A stretch of DNA of 64,000 bases from Mycobacterium sp. 1274756.6 (GTDB lineage Bacteria > Actinomycetota > Actinomycetes > Mycobacteriales > Mycobacteriaceae), in contig NZ_LZLJ01000050.1 of NCBI RefSeq assembly GCF_001668625.1, positions 31,734-95,733 of the forward strand, read 5' to 3'. A model generated the notes under the pieces. The model worked only from the letters and a program-made list of their open reading frames with translations, made no database searches and was not told the origin of the DNA. Positions 60,417 to 64,000 of the stretch are shown here, in pieces (within the stretch, counting starts at the first letter, position 1; the number at the start of each line of letters is the position of its first letter). Position numbers and translations under genes: made by a program.

Positions 60417-60784
60417 TGGAGCTGCCGGGAATTGAACCCGGGTCCTCCGGCCTGCCCTCAAGGCTTCTCCGTGCGCAGTCCGCTGTGTCTCTACTCGGAT
60501 CTCCCGGTCACGCGGACCAGCCGGGATGACGATCCCAGTCGCTGTGTGGTGTCCCGTTACGTCCCGCGACCGAACGTAACGGTTGATCCCTCTAGCTGAT
60601 GCCAGGGTCCGGGCCGAGGGCGTTCCCGGTCTGACAGACTAGCTGTCGCTTAGGCAGCGAGAGCGTAGTCGCGCTGATGTGAATCGGCGCTTAATTGGTT
60701 GCAACGACGCTTAACGGTGGTCTCTTGCCTGCACCGGCACGCTTCCCTTGATTCGAAGCACGAAGTCGAAACCGTTCAGCCCCC
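60417..60784 (-). ncRNA. ssrA: Transfer-messenger RNA (tmRNA)
   Basis: A 368-nucleotide RNA with a tRNA-Ala-like end: 5' GGGGCT pairs with 3' AGCTCC, and the T arm GGGTTCAATTCCC is intact. The internal tag frame GCC GAT TCA CAT CAG ... encodes ADSHQRDYALAA and a stop, identical to the M. tuberculosis tag. It rescues stalled ribosomes with SmpB, whose gene is nearby. A possible -10 TATCAT lies at 60832-60827, followed by a hairpin (60800-60818) before the mature 5' end. The island begins immediately beyond its 3' end. Confidence 0.97.
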
Positions 60785-60826
60785 TGTCTTGGTTGTTCTC
60801 CCCGCCGAGCCGGCGGGGCGTTTTCC

Positions 60827-60832
60827 ATGATA
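60827..60832 (-). promoter_or_regulatory. Probable ssrA -10 element
   Basis: TATCAT on the minus strand fits the mycobacterial TAnnnT -10. It would start a precursor about 36 bases before the mature tmRNA, including the 60800-60818 hairpin. No clear -35 is seen at 17-18 bases. Confidence 0.35.
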
Positions 60833-60882
60833 CGTGGGCTGCAACGACAATTCAGCCGGGAATCATCCCCGTGCCCGCGACG

Positions 60883-61734
60883 TCACCCCACCGTGATCAT
60901 GCTCACCGCGATCACGGCGAGCACCATCCCGGCCACCTGCCAGCGGTGCACCCGCTCGCGCAGCACCACGATCGCCAGCACCACCGTCGCCGCCGGGTAC
61001 AGCGAGATGAGCACGCTGGCCAGCGACAGCAGCGCCAGGTGCAGCGCCAGCAGCATGGTGATGTTGGCTCCGGTGTCCAGCGCGCCGGCCAGAAACGCCA
61101 GCCGCAGCGGGGTACCGGACGGCACCCGCAGGTTGTGGGTGACGGCGGCCACCAGCACCACCATCACCGCGGCCGCCGCGCGGGCGAACACCAGCGGCCA
61201 CAGCCGCGACTCCCCCGGCGTCTGGTCGATGAACACGAAGTTCAGCCCCAGCGCCAACCCGGAGCCCACCGTCAGCCACGCCACCTTGACGGTGAAGCGG
61301 TGCGGCCGGACGTCCTCGTCGGTGGCCTCCCGGCTGATCAACACCACCGCCAGCAGGGCCAGCACGATCCCGATTGTGGCCACCGTGTCGGGCCGCTCCC
61401 CGATCACCACACCGACCCCGACCGGCACCGCCGCGTCGATCACCGCAGACAGCGGAGAGACCACCGCGATCGGGCCGGCCCCCAGCGCGGCGTAGAACCA
61501 CCAGATGCCCAGCGCCTGGGTGATCCCGCCCAGCGCGCCCCAGACAGCGGCCTCGACGGTGATCGGTCCGCCGGCGCCCAGCGCCGCCAGCCCCAAGAAC
61601 ACCATCGCGACCGGGGTGGAGATCAGCACCACCCGCAGCGCCGCGACCTGCCGTGCGGCGATACCGCCGACGAAGTCGCTGATGCCGAAACTGGCCGCCG
61701 AAGCCAGCGCCAGCGCCGGGGCGGCGGTGACCAC
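60883..61734 (-). CDS. EamA/DMT-family membrane transporter (Rv3099c-like)
   Basis: A 283-residue, ten-helix drug/metabolite transporter made of two repeated EamA domains (about 1-140 and 145-283), with GIWWFYAALGAGPIAVVSPLSAVI in the first and LISLYPAATVVLAIVVLRERVHRWQVAGMVL in the second. GTG 61734, just before the smpB stop region, gives a length equal to Rv3099c. Substrate unknown. Downstream of smpB on the same strand, three bases from its stop, so co-transcribed. Confidence 0.82.
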   Translation of the reverse strand: MVTAAPALALASAASFGISDFVGGIAARQVAALRVVLISTPVAMVFLGLAALGAGGPITVEAAVWGALGGITQALGIWWFYAALGAGPIAVVSPLSAVIDAAVPVGVGVVIGERPDTVATIGIVLALLAVVLISREATDEDVRPHRFTVKVAWLTVGSGLALGLNFVFIDQTPGESRLWPLVFARAAAAVMVVLVAAVTHNLRVPSGTPLRLAFLAGALDTGANITMLLALHLALLSLASVLISLYPAATVVLAIVVLRERVHRWQVAGMVLAVIAVSMITVG

Positions 61735-61736
61735 CG

Positions 61737-62243
61737 TCAGTCCATTCCCTTGGCGCGGCGGCCCAGCGCGCGGGTGATCTCCCGCTGGGCGTCGCGGCGG
61801 GCCAGGTCCTGGCGCTTGTCGCGGGCCAGCTTCCCGCGGGCCAACGCCAACTCCACCTTCACCTTGCCGCCGGTCAGATACACCGACAGCGGCACCAGGG
61901 TCAGGTTGCCGTCCTTGATCTTGCCGACCAGCATGTCGATCTGCCTGCGGTGCAACAGCAGTTTGCGATTGCGCCGGGGCTCGTGGTTGGTCCAGCTGCC
62001 GTGGTGGTACTCCGGGATGTGCATGTTGCGCAGCCACACCTCGCCGTCGTCGATAGTGGCGAATGCGTCGACCAGTGACGCGTGCCCGGCGCGCAGGCTC
62101 TTCACCTCGGTGCCCAGCAACGCGATCCCAGCCTCGAAGACCTCCAGGATCGAGTAGTCGTGCCGCGCCTTGCGGTTGGTGGCGATCACGCGATTGCCAC
62201 CGTCGGCGTCGGAGCCCTTCGGGCGACCGGATTTCTTGGCCAC
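61737..62243 (-). CDS. smpB: SsrA-binding protein SmpB
   Basis: A 168-residue tmRNA chaperone. The core [50 protein letters not shown] and the C-terminal basic tail [17 protein letters not shown], which enters the ribosomal mRNA channel, are typical. One base separates its start from the ftsX stop. Located 953 bases from ssrA as in related mycobacteria. Confidence 0.97.
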   Translation of the reverse strand: MAKKSGRPKGSDADGGNRVIATNRKARHDYSILEVFEAGIALLGTEVKSLRAGHASLVDAFATIDDGEVWLRNMHIPEYHHGSWTNHEPRRNRKLLLHRRQIDMLVGKIKDGNLTLVPLSVYLTGGKVKVELALARGKLARDKRQDLARRDAQREITRALGRRAKGMD

Positions 62244-62244
62244 G

Positions 62245-63138
62245 TCAGCGCCGAACGTACAACCGCAACGTCACGTACGCTGTCGCCCCGGCCATCGCCA
62301 CCCCCACCAACCACAGTAGTGGGGCGATGTAGAGGACGTCGGCGTAGTCGATCTTGGCGATCAGGTTGGCCTGATAGAACTGGCTGAGCGCCCGGTCGAG
62401 GAAGACCGCGCGCACCACGATCAACCCGAGAACCGAGATCGCCACCCCGATCGTGGCGGCCAGCATCGCTTCGACCAGGAACGGTAGCTGGGTATACCAG
62501 CGGCTGGCCCCGACCAGGCGCATGATGCCGATTTCCGTGCGCCGAGTGTAGGCGGCCACCTGCACCATGTTGGCGATCAGCAAGATCGCGCCGATGGCCT
62601 GCACCAGCGCCACCGCGAACGCGGCCCCGCTGATCCCGTCGAGGACGGCGAAGAGCCGGTCGATGAGGTCCTTTTGGTTCTTGACCTCCCGCACGCCGGG
62701 TTGGCCGCGCATCGCGTCGTCGAACGCGACGTGCTCCTCCGGGTTCTCCAGCTTGACGATGAACGACGCCGGGAACGCGTCCTCGCTGGCCACCTCCTTG
62801 AACTGGGGCAGCTTGGCGATGGCGTCCTCGTAGGCATCCTTCCGGTTGAGGAAGCGCACCGACTTGACGTCGTCGCGGTCCTCGATGCGTTCGCGTAACG
62901 CCTTGCACGCGTCGCTGTCGCAGGTCATGTCGCCCGCGGAGATGTCGTCGGTGAGAAAGACCTGCGACTCCACCCGGTCGAGGTAGATGGCTTTGGAGTG
63001 GTCGGCCAGCCGGATGATCAGCAGCCCGCCGCCGAACAGCCCGATCGAGATCGCGGTCGTCAGGATCATCGCCACGGTCATGGTGACGTTGCGACGAAGC
63101 CCGATGAGGACCTCGTTGAACAGGAATCCGAAGCGCAC
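62245..63138 (-). CDS. ftsX: Cell-division ABC permease FtsX
   Basis: A 297-residue, four-helix membrane protein with a large extracytoplasmic loop (about residues 45-155) that activates the peptidoglycan hydrolase RipC in mycobacteria. Two cysteines in the loop (TCDSDACK) could form a disulfide. Its ATG overlaps the ftsE stop, so the transporter pair is co-translated. Confidence 0.95.
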   Translation of the reverse strand: MRFGFLFNEVLIGLRRNVTMTVAMILTTAISIGLFGGGLLIIRLADHSKAIYLDRVESQVFLTDDISAGDMTCDSDACKALRERIEDRDDVKSVRFLNRKDAYEDAIAKLPQFKEVASEDAFPASFIVKLENPEEHVAFDDAMRGQPGVREVKNQKDLIDRLFAVLDGISGAAFAVALVQAIGAILLIANMVQVAAYTRRTEIGIMRLVGASRWYTQLPFLVEAMLAATIGVAISVLGLIVVRAVFLDRALSQFYQANLIAKIDYADVLYIAPLLWLVGVAMAGATAYVTLRLYVRR

Positions 63139-63830
63139 TATCGATCCATTCCGTAGATGCCGTGCTGCTCGTCGCGCACCAGCCGGCCCAGCGACAGCTG
63201 GACCACCCGTCGGCGCATCGAGTCGACGATGTGGTGGTCGTGGGTGGCCATCACGACGGTGGTGCCGGTGCGGTTGATCCGGCCGAGCAGGTCCATGATG
63301 TCGCGGCTGGTCTCCGGGTCGAGGTTGCCGGTCGGCTCGTCGGCCAGCAGCACCAGCGGGCGGTTGACGAAGGCGCGCGCGATCGCGACCCGCTGCTGCT
63401 CACCGCCGGAGAGTTCGTCGGGCAGCCGGTTGGCTTTGCCCGCCAAGCCCACCATCTCCAGCACGTCGGGCACCACCCGGTTGATGGTGTCGGTGCGTTT
63501 GCCGATCACTTCCAGCGCGAACGCGACGTTGTCGAAGACCGACTTCTGCTGCAGTAGCCGGAAGTCCTGGAAGACACAACCGATCACCTGCCGCAGCGCG
63601 GGGATGTGCCGGCCGGAGAGCTTGTTGACGTGGAATTTCGAGACCCGGATATCGCCGCTGGTGGGGCGTTCGGCGGCCAGCAGCAGCCGCATGAACGTCG
63701 ATTTGCCCGAACCCGACGGCCCGATCAGGAAAACGAACTCGCCCTTGTCGATCTTGACGCTGACGTCGTCCAACGCCGGGCGGCCCGACGATTTGTACTG
63801 CTTGCTGACATGGTCAAGCGTGATCATCAC
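63138..63830 (-). CDS. ftsE: Cell-division ATP-binding protein FtsE
   Basis: A 230-residue ABC ATPase that drives FtsX. Walker [10 protein letters not shown], signature [14 protein letters not shown], Walker [13 protein letters not shown] and H-loop MATHDH are complete. First gene of the ftsE-ftsX-smpB transcript; M. tuberculosis has the same order. Confidence 0.97.
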   Translation of the reverse strand: MMITLDHVSKQYKSSGRPALDDVSVKIDKGEFVFLIGPSGSGKSTFMRLLLAAERPTSGDIRVSKFHVNKLSGRHIPALRQVIGCVFQDFRLLQQKSVFDNVAFALEVIGKRTDTINRVVPDVLEMVGLAGKANRLPDELSGGEQQRVAIARAFVNRPLVLLADEPTGNLDPETSRDIMDLLGRINRTGTTVVMATHDHHIVDSMRRRVVQLSLGRLVRDEQHGIYGMDR

Positions 63831-63871
63831 GGCACGCAGTGTAACCGCGGATAACTCCGCCGCCGGTCACG

Positions 63872-64000
63872 CTAGCCCGGCGGGGCCGTCGGCGTCGGCG
63901 ACGGCGGAGTCGGGGGCGGCGGAGACGGCGGGGACGGTGAATCCGGCTCGGGCGGGATCAGCGGCGGCAGCGTCCCGAACGGGGAGGGCAACGGCAGGGG
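63872..64000 (-). CDS. C-terminus of a Pro-rich protein (Rv3103c-like), cut by window edge
   Basis: Only the last 42 residues are visible, almost wholly Pro, Ser and Thr (for example PPSPTPTAPPG at the end). Position upstream of ftsE matches the proline-rich membrane protein Rv3103c. No function is assigned. Confidence 0.6.
   Translation of the reverse strand, partial: PLPLPSPFGTLPPLIPPEPDSPSPPSPPPPTPPSPTPTAPPG

Noticed and set aside
60800..60818. CCCCGCC/GGCGGGG hairpin followed by TTTT on the plus strand as a rho-independent terminator
   Set aside because: No plus-strand gene ends here; on the minus strand it lies in the ssrA leader and lacks a U-tract.

Overview
The window is high-GC DNA from a mycobacterium (family Mycobacteriaceae). 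The gene order closely follows the Mycobacterium tuberculosis stretch Rv3039c-Rv3062 and then parts of Rv3068c-Rv3103c: echA17, NUDIX, ABC ATPase, serB2, ctaD, fecB, adhC, nrdF2, monooxygenase, TetR, nrdE-nrdI-nrdH, SDR, TetR, cyp136, fadE22, pgmA, two crcB, DUF488, ssrA, a Rv3099c-like permease, smpB, ftsX, ftsE. The tmRNA encodes the mycobacterial tag ADSHQRDYALAA. A species cannot be named from the sequence; a Mycolicibacter/Mycolicibacterium-like genome is a guess.

Layout. 1-3.2 kb: a secreted histidine phosphatase (cut by the window edge) and an overlapping ABC ATPase/NUDIX/EchA operon. 3.3-10.7 kb: a seven-gene hydrogenase-4-like (Hyc/Hyf) membrane complex led by an ArsR regulator; it corresponds to Rv0081-Rv0087 of M. 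tuberculosis but sits here between the Rv3041c- and SerB2-like genes. Its large subunit lacks all nickel-binding cysteines. 10.8-19.5 kb: serB2, ctaD, fecB, a DUF4139 protein, adhC and a NarK-type transporter. 19.5-29.3 kb: class Ib ribonucleotide reductase genes (nrdF2, nrdHIE) with NrdR-box-like pairs, interleaved with a Baeyer-Villiger-type monooxygenase, two TetR regulators, a geranylgeranyl-reductase-family flavoprotein and an MpaB-like oxygenase. 29.5-33.6 kb: LLM oxidoreductase, SDR, TetR and CYP136.

33.6-43.5 kb is accessory metabolism: a stand-alone LeuA regulatory-domain protein preceded by a probable leaderless leader peptide and alternative hairpins; a CstR-like persulfide-sensor operon with its palindromic operator; PoxB; a fused double acyl-CoA dehydrogenase (FadE22); a GreA/B-like factor; a DadA-like oxidase; and membrane proteins. 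43.5-49.5 kb: a DUF7159-type repeat protein, a second divergent NrdF, and a CsbD-catalase-amidotransferase-like fusion. 49.6-55 kb: tRNA-Ala, MFS, phosphoglucomutase, a fluoride-channel pair, DUF488 and a nitrobindin-like protein.

55-60.4 kb is an island abutting the 3' end of ssrA: an overlapping DprA-like/phosphoribosyltransferase pair, an unknown helical protein and an intact IS256-family element. The window ends with ssrA, smpB, ftsX and ftsE, in which trans-translation and the FtsEX division complex are co-located. The best candidates for undescribed biology are the LeuA-domain leader/attenuator, the CstR-like operon, the DprA-PRTase island, the Ni-less Hyc complex at a new location, and the catalase fusion lacking its usual distal asparagine.
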